Shown: piece after piece, positions 55,677 through 62,988 of the stretch
Numbering within the stretch: position 1 is the stretch's first letter
Layout of the letters: each line of letters opens with the position of its first letter
Assembly: GCF_000720725.1 (NCBI RefSeq)
Contig: NZ_JOCQ01000040.1
Span: 62,001-126,000, forward strand
Length of the DNA stretch: 64,000 bases
Source: Streptomyces rimosus subsp. rimosus
GTDB lineage: Bacteria; Actinomycetota; Actinomycetes; Streptomycetales; Streptomycetaceae
Direction of reading: 5' to 3'
The notes under the pieces: model-generated
What the model saw: the letters and a program-made list of their open reading frames with translations, nothing else
What the model was told of the DNA's origin: nothing
Databases searched by the model: none
Program-made: the position numbers and the translations under genes

Positions 55677-56231
55677 ATGGCCGCCATCGACTATGACCTG
55701 GAGTTTTTGGAGGACGGCCGCACCATCGAGCTGATCTCAATCGGCATGGTGTGCGACGACGGACGCGAGTACTACGCCGTCAACCGTGACATGCCAGTTC
55801 GGAAGATCCGCAAGCACAAGTGGCTGATGGAGAACGTCGTTCCGGGCTTGCCGAAGGGACAGGGCGATCGACGCAATCACGTGCCGAAGTCCTGGCTGTT
55901 CGACTACGTCGACCCGGTCGTGAAGCGCCGCGAGCGGATCGCCGACGAGGTCGTGGACTTCATCCACGCCACCGGGCGCGACGTCGAACTGTGGGCGAAC
56001 TACGGCGCCTACGACCACGTATGCCTGGCTCAGCTCTGGGGCCGGATGATCGATCTCCCCAAGGGCGTTCCGATGTTCACCTGCGACATCCAGCAGGAGC
56101 GCGCCCGGCTCGGACTCGCCTGGGACGACCTACCTCAGCAGGAATCCGGAGAGCACAACGCGCTCGCCGACGCCCGCCACAACCAGACCGTCCGGCGCTG
56201 GCTCGCCGAACGCGCACAGAACGGAGCCTGA
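55677..56231 (+). CDS. 3'-5' exonuclease (DEDDh, RNase H-like)
   Basis: 184 residues from ATG 55677. IDYDLEFLEDGRTIELISIGMV, where the acidic D and E lie, then HKWLMENVV, LWANYGAYDHVCLAQLWGRM and EHNALADARHN (HxxxD), give the DEDDh order of ExoX/oligoribonuclease-like enzymes. Unusual inside a lysis block. It may degrade host DNA or short nucleic acids late in infection. Confidence 0.8.
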   Translation: MAAIDYDLEFLEDGRTIELISIGMVCDDGREYYAVNRDMPVRKIRKHKWLMENVVPGLPKGQGDRRNHVPKSWLFDYVDPVVKRRERIADEVVDFIHATGRDVELWANYGAYDHVCLAQLWGRMIDLPKGVPMFTCDIQQERARLGLAWDDLPQQESGEHNALADARHNQTVRRWLAERAQNGA

Positions 56232-56232
56232 T

Positions 56233-56475
56233 ATGGCCACCGCACCCGTCGAAGCGAAGGTCAAGGCGGCCACCACCAGTACCTTCGTCGCCTCCCTGAT
56301 CCTCGCCGTCCTCAACGCCGTCAGCGCCGACAGCACCCTGCTGGACCCGCTGCCGGGCTGGCTGCAGGCCGTCATCGTGGCGCTCGTGCCCACCGCGGTC
56401 ACCTACCTGGCCGCATGGCAGGCCCGGCACACCCCGCGCCCGGCCCCTGTCGAGCCGCCCGTACAGGGACTCTGA
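56233..56475 (+). CDS. Holin-like membrane protein (80 aa)
   Basis: ATG 56233. Two hydrophobic helices (STFVASLILAVLNAVSADS; WLQAVIVALVPTAVTYLAAW) and a short basic/Pro tail; typical size and placement, a few bases after lysis genes. It would form the hole that releases the amidase. Its stop overlaps the next ATG. Confidence 0.78.
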   Translation: MATAPVEAKVKAATTSTFVASLILAVLNAVSADSTLLDPLPGWLQAVIVALVPTAVTYLAAWQARHTPRPAPVEPPVQGL

Positions 56476-56915
56476 TGTGCACGGCGGCCCGGCGACTGCG
56501 TGAGCACCTGGGTCGCCGCGGCGCGTTCCTGCTGATCCTCGGCACTGGGAAGGCCTGCTGGGGCTTGAGCTTCATCATCGAACCCCAGCCGAATCCTGTC
56601 GGCCTTGACCTGCTTACCCGCGTCGCGCCGCTGCACTGCTGGGCCTGGCTGTGGATCGTCGCCGGACTCACCATGCTCGTCTGTGCGTTCCTGAGAGTCG
56701 GCCGGGACGGGCTCGGCTTCGCGGTCGCCCTCGTACCCCCCACCACGTGGGCCACCGCCTACACCGTCGCCGTCGTCAGCGGCGAATATCCGCGCGGCGG
56801 GTACGCCGCCATCTGGTACCTGACCTCGCACGTCGGGGTCATCCTGTGGGCGGCGACGGTGCCCGAGCACTCGGTCCCCCCAGCGCCGCGCGCCCGGAGA
56901 GGCAAGGGCGCATGA
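56475..56915 (+). CDS. Membrane protein, possible second lysis protein (146 aa)
   Basis: Four hydrophobic helices (GAFLLILGTGKACWGLSFII; HCWAWLWIVAGLTMLVCAFL; GLGFAVALVPPTTWATAYTVAVV; AAIWYLTSHVGVILWAATV). Coupled to the holin gene by overlapping codons (ATG 56475). A second holin or antiholin role is plausible from position, but no family is recognised. Confidence 0.65.
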   Translation: MCTAARRLREHLGRRGAFLLILGTGKACWGLSFIIEPQPNPVGLDLLTRVAPLHCWAWLWIVAGLTMLVCAFLRVGRDGLGFAVALVPPTTWATAYTVAVVSGEYPRGGYAAIWYLTSHVGVILWAATVPEHSVPPAPRARRGKGA

Positions 56916-57271
56916 GTATCTGGGCAGGGCTGGTAGCCGCGTTCGGCACGCTGGGCATGGTCCTGGCCGGTTGGTTCGCCGCGCGAGCCACACGGGCCGC
57001 AGCATCGGCCACCGCCGAGGCTACCCGGGCCGCGGCGCAAGCCGCGGCGGAGCCGGCACAGCGTGAGCGGGACCTCGCCGCGTTCCAGGCGATCCGGGAC
57101 GACATGCAGGAGGAGGTCCGGGAGTTGCGCACGGAGACGACTCGCCTGCGCGCGATCGTAAGGTCGTTCGCCAGCTACGTGGGGGAGCTGACTCTGCAGA
57201 TGCGGGCCGGCGGCATCGACCCGTCCGCCCCGCCGCCCCTCGTCGACGAGTACAACCGCACCGGAGTGTGA
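56912..57271 (+). CDS. Membrane-anchored coiled-coil protein (119 aa)
   Basis: ATG 56912. One N-terminal transmembrane helix (LVAAFGTLGMVLAGWFAA) followed by an Ala/Glu/Arg-rich coiled coil (TRAAASATAEATRAAAQAAAEP; IRDDMQEEVRELRTETTRLRAIV). A spanin-like wall-membrane role is unlikely in this host; the layout is common in the lysis cassettes of actinophages. Confidence 0.65.
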   Translation: MSIWAGLVAAFGTLGMVLAGWFAARATRAAASATAEATRAAAQAAAEPAQRERDLAAFQAIRDDMQEEVRELRTETTRLRAIVRSFASYVGELTLQMRAGGIDPSAPPPLVDEYNRTGV

Positions 57272-57272
57272 C

Positions 57273-57431
57273 ATGCCCGACCAGCCTGTACCGCAGCCCG
57301 CGGAGCCGCGCGTCGACGAAACCGCCGGGGACATCGGCTCGCTGGTGCGCCTCGGCGTCGTCGACCCGCCGCCCGTACCGTCACCCGAGCCGCCGCCACC
57401 GCCCACCGAGACGCTCGACGCGCCCTCATGA
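57273..57431 (+). CDS. Small Pro-rich protein (52 aa)
   Basis: ATG 57273 follows the previous stop by one base. Mostly Pro/Glu/Val (VVDPPPVPSPEPPPPPTETLDAPS), likely disordered. Final gene of the plus-strand late operon before the terminator. Coding status is likely but unproven. Confidence 0.55.
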   Translation: MPDQPVPQPAEPRVDETAGDIGSLVRLGVVDPPPVPSPEPPPPPTETLDAPS

Positions 57432-57434
57432 CCT

Positions 57435-57468
57435 GCGCCCCGCTCCTGCTTCGGCAAGGGCGGGGCGC
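57435..57468 (+). terminator. Late-operon terminator
   Basis: GCGCCCCGC (57435-57443) pairs with GCGGGGCGC (57460-57468); then TTCGTCG. Located four bases after the last stop codon and facing the convergent minus-strand gene 57490. Confidence 0.75.
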
Positions 57469-57489
57469 TTCGTCGTGTCCGTGTCTGCG

Positions 57490-57948
57490 TCAGGCATCGA
57501 CTGTGGTGGCGTAGCTGCGCCAGCCCATGCGCGCTGCCTCGGCGTTCAGTGTCTCGCGCCATCCCTGCGGTGGCGCGTGGTTCGGGTCCTCGCCGTCGCC
57601 CCTGTAGTAGAGGAACGGGCGGTCATCGGACCAGGTCATGAGGTCGATACCGAGCCGCTCCGCGTCGGTGAGCAGCACGTCGATGGCGGCAGTGAGCCCG
57701 TTGACGGTCGTACCGGGGCGGTAAGGGGTGCTGGGGATGTTGACGTCGGTCACGAAGTAGCGGGTCTCCAGGTGGCCTTGCGTGGAGACCTGCCCTTCCG
57801 CGACGTCGTCGTCGGCGTGCCCGTCGTCGAAAAACTCCAGGGACGCCTTCCAGCCGGGGAACGCCTGGCCGTTGGTGGTCCGGGCCTGCGGCGACCATGT
57901 CACCGTGATGCCGACGGACCAGTACCCGCCGCTCCTTTTGCTGATCAT
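57490..57948 (-). CDS. Hypothetical protein (152 aa)
   Basis: ATG 57948 begins MISKRSGGYWSVGITVTWSPQARTTNGQAFPGWKASLEFFDDGHADDDVAEGQ, an acidic beta-rich N-terminus, then a helical part (LTAAIDVLLTDAERLGIDLMTW) and DPNHAPPQGWRETLNAEAARMGWRSYAT. Conserved-looking streptomycete phage or host protein, function unknown. It is coupled to the upstream zinc-finger gene by a 9-bp gap. Confidence 0.65.
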   Translation of the reverse strand: MISKRSGGYWSVGITVTWSPQARTTNGQAFPGWKASLEFFDDGHADDDVAEGQVSTQGHLETRYFVTDVNIPSTPYRPGTTVNGLTAAIDVLLTDAERLGIDLMTWSDDRPFLYYRGDGEDPNHAPPQGWRETLNAEAARMGWRSYATTVDA

Positions 57949-57957
57949 GCCGGTCTC

Positions 57958-58263
57958 CTACTTCTCTCGGTGGTGGCGATTGGTGTGGTTGCGGATGCTG
58001 GCGGGTGCGCCGACGTACTCGCAGTGCGGGCATTCGCCCCACGCCCCGACCTCGACGGCCTTGGCACTGAGGGAGTGGCCGGGTCCGTAGCCGTGTTTGT
58101 GGAGTAGCTGGGCTACGGAGGAGCCGTATTCGACGGCGAGGAGGGCGGCTTCGGCGGTCTTGTCGTGGCCGCGGGCGAAGAAGCTGCCGAGGCCGACCGT
58201 GGTGCCGCAGCCGCACCAGCAGGTGCCGGTGGGGATGAGGCGGGGGAGTTCGCTGCTTGACAT
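57958..58263 (-). CDS. Zinc-finger protein (101 aa)
   Basis: ATG 58263. CWCGCGTTVGLGSFFARGHDKTAEAALLAVEYGSSVAQLLHKHGYG gives a zinc knuckle and a HTH-like segment; the end has CPHCEYVGAPASIRNHTNRHH, a C2H2-like finger. A transcription factor is plausible. The large palindrome at 58268-58310 covers its promoter region, which suggests autoregulation. Confidence 0.68.
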   Translation of the reverse strand: MSSSELPRLIPTGTCWCGCGTTVGLGSFFARGHDKTAEAALLAVEYGSSVAQLLHKHGYGPGHSLSAKAVEVGAWGECPHCEYVGAPASIRNHTNRHHREK

Positions 58264-58267
58264 GCTT

Positions 58268-58310
58268 CATGGTACCCATTCTTGAAGCTCTTTCAAGAAT
58301 GGGTACCATG
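58268..58310. promoter_or_regulatory. Perfect 19-bp inverted repeat upstream of the zinc-finger gene
   Basis: Arms 58268-58286 and 58292-58310 match exactly around GCTCT. Each arm contains GGTACC and TTCTTGAA elements. It lies five bases upstream of ATG 58263. Too AT-rich for a terminator, so an operator is more likely; an RNA structure is possible as well. Confidence 0.6.
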
Positions 58311-58399
58311 ATTATTCCTCGCCTATCACGGCAACTTGTCGCATGGTCGCGCGAAATGATGTCCGGTGGCGTGCCGCGCCGAAGGTGACGGCCGTTGCG

Positions 58400-58621
58400 T
58401 CACGCGCTGCTGAGGCTCGGCCCGCCGTAGTCGTGCGGCCGTCCGCCGCGCCATTCCACCCAGGAGGGATCGTCGAGCAGGGGCTCGGCGTCGGGCAGCC
58501 CGGCCCGCCGCAGGAACTCCACGACGTCGGCATCGGAGTGCGCGAGGCCGAGGATCGTGCCGTCCACGCGCACCCGCCTGCCCCCGGTCGGGCTCGGCTC
58601 CTGGATCACGATGCGCGCCAT
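58400..58621 (-). CDS. Hypothetical protein (73 aa)
   Basis: ATG 58621. MARIVIQEPSPTGGRRVRVDGTILGLAHSDADVVEFLRRAGLPDAEPLLDDPSWVEWRGGRPHDYGG. The product resembles short phage proteins with a beta start and one helix. The ribosome site is weak and the Shine-Dalgarno-like match is unconvincing. Function unknown. Confidence 0.55.
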   Translation of the reverse strand: MARIVIQEPSPTGGRRVRVDGTILGLAHSDADVVEFLRRAGLPDAEPLLDDPSWVEWRGGRPHDYGGPSLSSA

Positions 58622-58662
58622 GACACCAGCGTGCGGGAGGCCGGAGCCGGGCGCATCCGGGG

Positions 58663-58845
58663 CTACTGCGGGGCGGGGCGCTCCGGCAGCTCGACGCCGG
58701 GGCGGTGCACGTACCACTCCATGAAGTGCCGGAGTTCGGCGGAGCGGTCGCTGCCGACTTGATCGGCCGCGGTGCCGAAGTCCTCCCATAGCTGGTCGGG
58801 GATTCGGCGGATTCCGCGGAGTTTTTCGCTGTGCTGGTTGGCCAT
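58663..58845 (-). CDS. Ribbon-helix-helix-type DNA-binding protein (60 aa)
   Basis: ATG 58845. Basic start (NQHSEKLRGIRRIPDQLWEDFGTAADQVGSDRSAELRHFMEWYV) has the ribbon-helix-helix pattern: a short strand (GIRRIPDQ) then two helices. Divergently transcribed from 58940 with palindromes between. Likely a small repressor of the divergent pair. Confidence 0.68.
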   Translation of the reverse strand: MANQHSEKLRGIRRIPDQLWEDFGTAADQVGSDRSAELRHFMEWYVHRPGVELPERPAPQ

Positions 58846-58861
58846 GGAGAAATCTTCCCAG

Positions 58862-58921
58862 GGTGGTTGACCACCTGTCCAGAGTGTGTCACCTTGGAGA
58901 TATCAAGGTGGTTAACCACCT
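58862..58921. promoter_or_regulatory. Operators between the RHH gene and the divergent gene
   Basis: A perfect 16-bp palindrome AGGTGGTTAACCACCT (58906-58921), a near-palindrome GGTGGTTGACCACC (58862-58875) and nested arms CACCTTG/CAAGGTG (58890-58910). Repeated AGGTGG half-sites are the usual target layout of tandem-binding RHH proteins. Confidence 0.6.
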
Positions 58922-58939
58922 CGGAACTGGGGAGACATC

Positions 58940-59281
58940 ATGGCCGTGCACCTCGTCACCTACACCGCGCAGACCGCCACCGGCCCCGAGACGCGCATCG
59001 GCCGCGTCCTCAGCCCCCGCACCCGCCCCTCCTGGAAGGACTGCCACGAGCAGCTCGACGGATTCACCGGCCGCGGCACCTACCTCGGCACCGAACCGCA
59101 GTACACGCTCAACTACCGAACCCCCTCCGGGCCCCAGACCAGGACCATCAGTTCGAGCGGAGTCCAAGTAGTCGGCAAAGTCGTCATGAGCCTCGCCGAC
59201 CGCGGGCAGGCATGGGACATCCAGGTACTGAACGCCGACGGCAGCGACGTCACCTTCGAGTTCGCCTGTTTCCGGGACTGA
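58940..59281 (+). CDS. Hypothetical protein divergent from the RHH gene (113 aa)
   Basis: ATG 58940 behind GGGGAGACATC. HLVTYTAQTATGPETRIGRVLSPRTRPSWKDCHEQLDGFTGRGTYLGTEPQYTLNYRTPSGPQTRTISS and DIQVLNADGSDVTFEFACFRD: beta-rich, soluble. Its control region contains the RHH operators, so it may form a small regulated pair, not a proven toxin-antitoxin system. Confidence 0.65.
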   Translation: MAVHLVTYTAQTATGPETRIGRVLSPRTRPSWKDCHEQLDGFTGRGTYLGTEPQYTLNYRTPSGPQTRTISSSGVQVVGKVVMSLADRGQAWDIQVLNADGSDVTFEFACFRD

Positions 59282-59377
59282 ACAAACCGAAGAAGCCTCG
59301 CGACCTGCCACACTCAGACCAGGCCCCGCCCCGATCCCCCGTGCGGCGGGGCCGCCTCCGCTCCCGAGGAGAGCGCC

Positions 59378-59608
59378 ATGCCGCTACCCGTCGCCATCGC
59401 CTTCACCGTCGTCCTGGCCGTTGAGATGTTGTGGCTCATCGCCTCGATGACCGCATCCCTGCACCTCGGCAGCACGGGCCCGCTCTGGCTCTGCTGGCCC
59501 GCCCGCTTCTGGGACGCCGTACACAGCCGATCCGCCGCCCTGCGCCCGCCCCGCCCCGACTACACGCGTATCGCCCGCCTGGAGCGGGAGCTGGGCATCG
59601 GCGGCTGA
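59378..59608 (+). CDS. Single-pass membrane protein (76 aa)
   Basis: ATG 59378 behind GAGGAGAGCGCC. A hydrophobic stretch (VAIAFTVVLAVEMLWLIASMTASL) then a tail with ARFWDAVHSRSAALRPPRPDYTRIARLERELGI. Common in streptomycete phages and host; function unknown. Confidence 0.62.
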   Translation: MPLPVAIAFTVVLAVEMLWLIASMTASLHLGSTGPLWLCWPARFWDAVHSRSAALRPPRPDYTRIARLERELGIGG

Positions 59609-59738
59609 CCGGCGTTGTCAGTGCCCGCCCGTACCCTCAACTCAACACATCAACTGTGTGCACTCAAGCTGGGAGTGCTGCTCGAACCGCCCCGCCGGAA
59701 CAGCGCCCGCGCGGGGCGGACGGCTACCTGGAGGACCC

Positions 59739-60101
59739 GTGGACGATCTGGTGCAGTTCTTGCGCGACCGGCTCGACGAAGACGAAGCGGTGGCGCGCGC
59801 CTGTGCGGGCGATGGCGGCTGGGACGCAAGCAACATCGCCATCTATGGCCCCGATCTCGCGCCGGAAGTGCGCGAGCACATGGCCCGCCACGACCCGGCC
59901 CGCGTCCTCGCCGAGGTCGAAGCCAAACGGCAGATCATCGAACTGTGCGAGCCGCCATTGGTCGACGTGACCGGTTACGGCCCGGTTGAGAGTCGCGACT
60001 ACATCCCTGGCGAAGGGGAGGCATGGGGGCTGCCAGTCCTCAAGCGACTTGCCCTGCCCTACGCCAACCACCCCGACTATCGCGAGGAGTGGCGGCCGTA
60101 G
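59739..60101 (+). CDS. DUF6221-like protein (120 aa)
   Basis: GTG 59739 behind GGAGGACCC. VDDLVQFLRDRLDEDEAVARACAGDGGWDASNIAIYGPDLAPEVREHMARHDPARVLAEVEAKRQIIELCEPP. The start DLVQFLRDRLDEDE with the downstream HMARHDPARVLAEVEAKR is the recurring signature of DUF6221 proteins of Streptomyces phages and chromosomes. Role unknown. Confidence 0.78.
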   Translation: MDDLVQFLRDRLDEDEAVARACAGDGGWDASNIAIYGPDLAPEVREHMARHDPARVLAEVEAKRQIIELCEPPLVDVTGYGPVESRDYIPGEGEAWGLPVLKRLALPYANHPDYREEWRP

Positions 60102-60305
60102 CTACTCGCCCTCGGGCTCGGGATGCCGCACGCGCCGCTTCAGCTCCCGCTCGACGTCGTACCGGCTCTGGCCAGTCGCCGCGGCGTGCGCGGTGACGGC
60201 GGCCTGGACGGCCTCGGCGGTGTCGGTGGTGAGCGCCCCGGCCTGAATCTCGGCCCAGGCGGCTTCTTCCAGCTTGATCAAATCGTCTGTGAGTTCGATA
60301 GCCAC
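60102..60305 (-). CDS. Small hypothetical protein (67 aa)
   Basis: GTG 60305 begins MAIELTDDLIKLEEAAWAEIQAGALTTDTAEAVQAAVTAHAAATGQSRYDVERELKRRVRHPEPEGE, a helical protein. It converges with the DUF6221-like gene and its stop lies next to that stop. Ten bases separate it from the minus-strand gene at 60315, so the pair is an operon. Confidence 0.6.
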   Translation of the reverse strand: MAIELTDDLIKLEEAAWAEIQAGALTTDTAEAVQAAVTAHAAATGQSRYDVERELKRRVRHPEPEGE

Positions 60306-60314
60306 TGGCTGATA

Positions 60315-60464
60315 CTACGCGGCCATGGCCAAATCCCGACGCACCGCCGCCACCCACGCCTCCAGCAGCCGCTCGTACTCCGCCTGCTCCTCCGGCCACA
60401 GCGGACGGCCGGCGCGGGACGCCATGAAGCAGCGGATCGCGTCGTTTGCCTCGGCGGTGGTCAT
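60315..60464 (-). CDS. Small hypothetical protein (49 aa)
   Basis: ATG 60464 begins MTTAEANDAIRCFMASRAGRPLWPEEQAEYERLLEAW and ends with AAVRRDLAMAA. A complete short open frame with good helical character directly upstream of the 67-residue gene. Streptomyces plasmids and phages encode such small proteins, and the function is unknown. Confidence 0.6.
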   Translation of the reverse strand: MTTAEANDAIRCFMASRAGRPLWPEEQAEYERLLEAWVAAVRRDLAMAA

Positions 60465-60615
60465 GCTGGGGATCTTACGGGCGGGCAGTGACAGCGAGAT
60501 CGCGTTCCCCGGCGCTGGCCACGACCCGCGCGGTAAGTGACAGGTTCACACGGGGTGTAAAGAAAACACCAAGGGGAACCCGGCGCACACCTGGTGCATA
60601 TGACAGGTAAGTTGT

Positions 60616-60873
60616 TCACTGGTCAACGGACGGCTCTGCGTCTCGCACGAGACGGTAGAGCGGAGTGCTCAGTGCGTCAGCGATCAGCAGGAGATAGTCC
60701 AGCGGGGGAGAGATGCGACCGTTCTCTATGCGACTGACCGTTTTACGGTCCAAACCTGACCGCTCGGCGAGCCTCTCCTGCGAGAGGCCGCGGTGACGGC
60801 GCGCGAGCCTGATCTGCTCGCCGATCGCCCTGCGCCTCGCGAGTAGCTCGGGGCGGGGAGGGTCGATCGGCAC
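60616..60873 (-). CDS. XRE-family regulator at the right end of the element
   Basis: 85 residues from GTG 60873 (frame open further upstream, but no start is better). ELLARRRAIGEQIRLARRHRGLSQERLAERSGLDRKTVSRIENGRISPPLDYLLLIADAL is a full XRE helix-turn-helix. No ribosome site, so it may be leaderless. The palindrome at 60907-60924 lies 34 bp upstream, suggesting autoregulation. Could be a second phage regulator or a host gene. Confidence 0.78.
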   Translation of the reverse strand: MPIDPPRPELLARRRAIGEQIRLARRHRGLSQERLAERSGLDRKTVSRIENGRISPPLDYLLLIADALSTPLYRLVRDAEPSVDQ

Positions 60874-60906
60874 CCATTTACGGTGAATCGATCTTGGTCG
60901 AAAGTC

Positions 60907-60924
60907 TGTACCCAGTTGGGTACA
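60907..60924. promoter_or_regulatory. Operator-like palindrome upstream of the XRE gene
   Basis: TGTACCCA and TGGGTACA form perfect 8-bp arms around GT. The half-site TACCCA also occurs inside the 19-bp arms at 58268-58310. Confidence 0.55.
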
Positions 60925-60978
60925 TCTCGCCTCGCGGGTAGGCCTGTCTTGAGCTGGGCCGCGAAGCGATCCAGTACG

Positions 60979-61028
60979 CCGGCCCCGGACCGCCAAGCCC
61001 ACCTCCCAAGTGGGCGGTCTGGGGCCGG
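60979..61028. terminator. Large hairpin between the XRE gene and the terD-like gene
   Basis: 16-bp arms at 60979-60994 and 61013-61028 with one mismatch, and a second small stem (CCCAC/GTGGG) within the loop. It could mark the border region between element and chromosome, or isolate the XRE promoter from terD-side transcription. Confidence 0.5.
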
Positions 61029-61146
61029 TCTCGGTTGATCAACTGGGAGATGAATGGGAAATCTGGGCGGCAGTTTCCTGCAATCGCCTACCCTGAAATG
61101 CAAGTAACTGGCAGGAACGGCTACCCACAGGGTGATGGACGCGGAA

Positions 61147-61179
61147 GAGGCTGGACCCGCAGAGTGCGGGTCCAGCCTC
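61147..61179 (-). terminator. Terminator of the terD-like gene
   Basis: Perfect 15-bp arms (61147-61161 and 61165-61179) around GAG, 50 bp downstream of the expected stop of the minus-strand TerD-family gene. Confidence 0.75.
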
Positions 61180-61228
61180 GCCGTCGTCTGACGCTCAGCG
61201 CTGCGGCACCGCGCTGACCTGGCAGTTC

Positions 61229-62459
61229 CTACAGCGCCGCACCCCCGGGCTTGACCATGCCGCGGACGGTGCGGGAGTCGACGAATTCGCCCATCGCCGT
61301 CATTTCCCATTCGCCGGAGAACTGGCGGATCAATTTCGCCGAAGCGGACGAGTTCTTCGCCGGTCTGGGCGTCGAGCAGGCGGCAGTAGGCCTTGGCGAC
61401 GTCGGAAAATTTCTGGCCGGAGAAGGAGTTGACGGTGAAGACCAGGCCGGTGACCTGCGGGGGAATGCCGCCGAGGTGGACGGTGATGGACTCGTCGTCG
61501 CCCGCGCCCTCGCCGGTGAGGTTGTCGCCGGAGTGCTGGATCGCGCCGTTCAGGATCTGGAGCTTGCCGAAGAAGCAGTTGTCGACCTTTTTGCGGTCCG
61601 GGCCGTAGGCGATCACGGAGGCGTCGAGGTCGATGTCCTTGCCGCGGTAGGCGGGCTCCCAGCCGAGGCCCATGCGGACGGAGGACAGGAGCGGGCGGCC
61701 GCCCTTGACCAGGGAGACGGTCTGGTTCTTCTGGAGGCTGACGCGGCCCTTGTCGAGGTTGATTTTGCCGGCGCCGGGCGCGGGAGCAGGGGCGGCTGCC
61801 GGAGCGGCCGCCGCGGGCGGCGGCGCCATGGGCGCCGGGGCGCCGGTGGGCGGACCCCACTGGGCGGCGGGCGGAGCGGCAGGGGCGGGCTGGGGCGCGG
61901 CGGTCGGCGGGGCCGGGGGTGCCTGCGGAGTGGCGGCCGGGGCCGCGGGTGCCGTCGGCTCCTCGACGTTCACGCCGAAGTCGGTGGCGATGCCGGCCAG
62001 GCCGTTCGCGTAGCCCTGGCCCACCGCGCGGACCTTCCAGGCGCCATTGCGGCGGTAGACCTCCATGACCACCAGGGCGGTCTCCGAGCCGAGCCGCGGC
62101 GGGGTGAAGGAGGCGATGACGCTGCCGTCGTCGGCGTTGCGGACCGTGCCGGTCGGTTCGGTGCCGGCGAAGGTGGCGCCTGGGGCGTCCAGGCTGGCGG
62201 TCACGACGATCTTCTCGATACCGGCCGGCACCGCGGCGGTGTCCACCGTGATCGTGTCACCGGCACCGCCCGCGCCGGACGTGTGGGTCACGCCCGGGCC
62301 GGCCGGCTGGTTGTAGAAGACGAAGTCGTCGTCGGAGCGCACCTTGCCGTCGGCGGTGAGCAGCAGGCCCGACACATCGAGCCGCACGGGCGCGGTGACG
62401 TCCACCGCCACCCGCGAGGCGGTGAGCGGGAGGTTCGAGCCAGGAGTCATAGCGGTCAT
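61229..62459 (-). pseudogene. TerD-family gene with a C-terminal frameshift
   Basis: The N-terminal half (MTAMTPGSNLPLTASRVAVDV ... TADGKVRSDDDFVFYNQP, then FTPPRLGSETALVVMEVY) is a TerD domain; a Pro/Ala linker leads to a second domain (INLDKGRVSLQKNQTVSLVKGG, MGLGWEPAYRG, IDLDASVIAYG). It reads EELVRF up to 61341, then the frame changes: KLIRQFSGEWEMTAMGEF and SRTVRGMVKPGG lie in another frame (61336-61231). Family members have about 14 residues between these parts (from memory), which suggests a 38-nt deletion. Unless it is a sequencing error, the reading frame runs on to 60726 without the normal end. Confidence 0.7.
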
Positions 62460-62602
62460 GCCGGGGATAACGAGTGGCCTTCCTTTGCGGTTCCATTACC
62501 GAGGGCCGTACGGGCCGCCGTCGGTTGGTACGAAGGGCTGTAGCCGTACGGGCTGTCGCCCCGCCGGTCCCGAGGGCCGTACGGGCTGCCGCCCCGCCGA
62601 GG

Positions 62603-62875
62603 TCAGCGGCGTTCGCGGGAATTGCCGAACAGCAGGCGGTAGGCGATCAGCAGTACCAGGGAGCCGGCGATGGCAGCGATCCACATCGACGGGTCGTAGA
62701 AGTCCTTCGGTATCGGCTTGTCCAGGATCTTCGTGGAGAGCCAGCCGCCGATGAAGGAGCCGACGATGCCGATGAGGGTGGTGCCGACGATGCCGCCCGG
62801 GTCCCGTCCGGGCAGCAGGACCTTGGCGATGACGCCCGCGATCAGTCCCAGTACGAGCCAGCTGACGATGCCCAT
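62603..62875 (-). CDS. GlsB/YeaQ/YmgE-family membrane protein
   Basis: 90 residues from ATG 62875 behind GAGGAAC. MGIVSWLVLGLIAGVIAKVLLPGRDPGGIVGTTLIGIVGSFIGGWLS is the family pattern (transglycosylase-associated protein), with three hydrophobic helices. A stress-related small membrane protein on the host chromosome; no phage-like neighbours. Confidence 0.9.
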   Translation of the reverse strand: MGIVSWLVLGLIAGVIAKVLLPGRDPGGIVGTTLIGIVGSFIGGWLSTKILDKPIPKDFYDPSMWIAAIAGSLVLLIAYRLLFGNSRERR

Positions 62876-62988
62876 GGTGCGTTCCTCGTTCCTGCGCGGT
62901 TGCGCAAATGATTGATACGCACACAAGGACGCGGGGAGGGCGGGGCGGGTTGCGTCGGCCGGTCCGGCGTGGCCGAGGCCACGGCCGC

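Noticed and set aside
60540..61230. tRNA gene as integration target at the right junction
   Set aside because: No cloverleaf or T-loop motif found; the inverted repeats there are terminator-like.
60726..62459. 577-codon TerD frame taken at face value as a longer protein
   Set aside because: The last 167 codons read through the terminator and into the regulator gene, while the true TerD ending lies in another frame; better explained by a frameshift.
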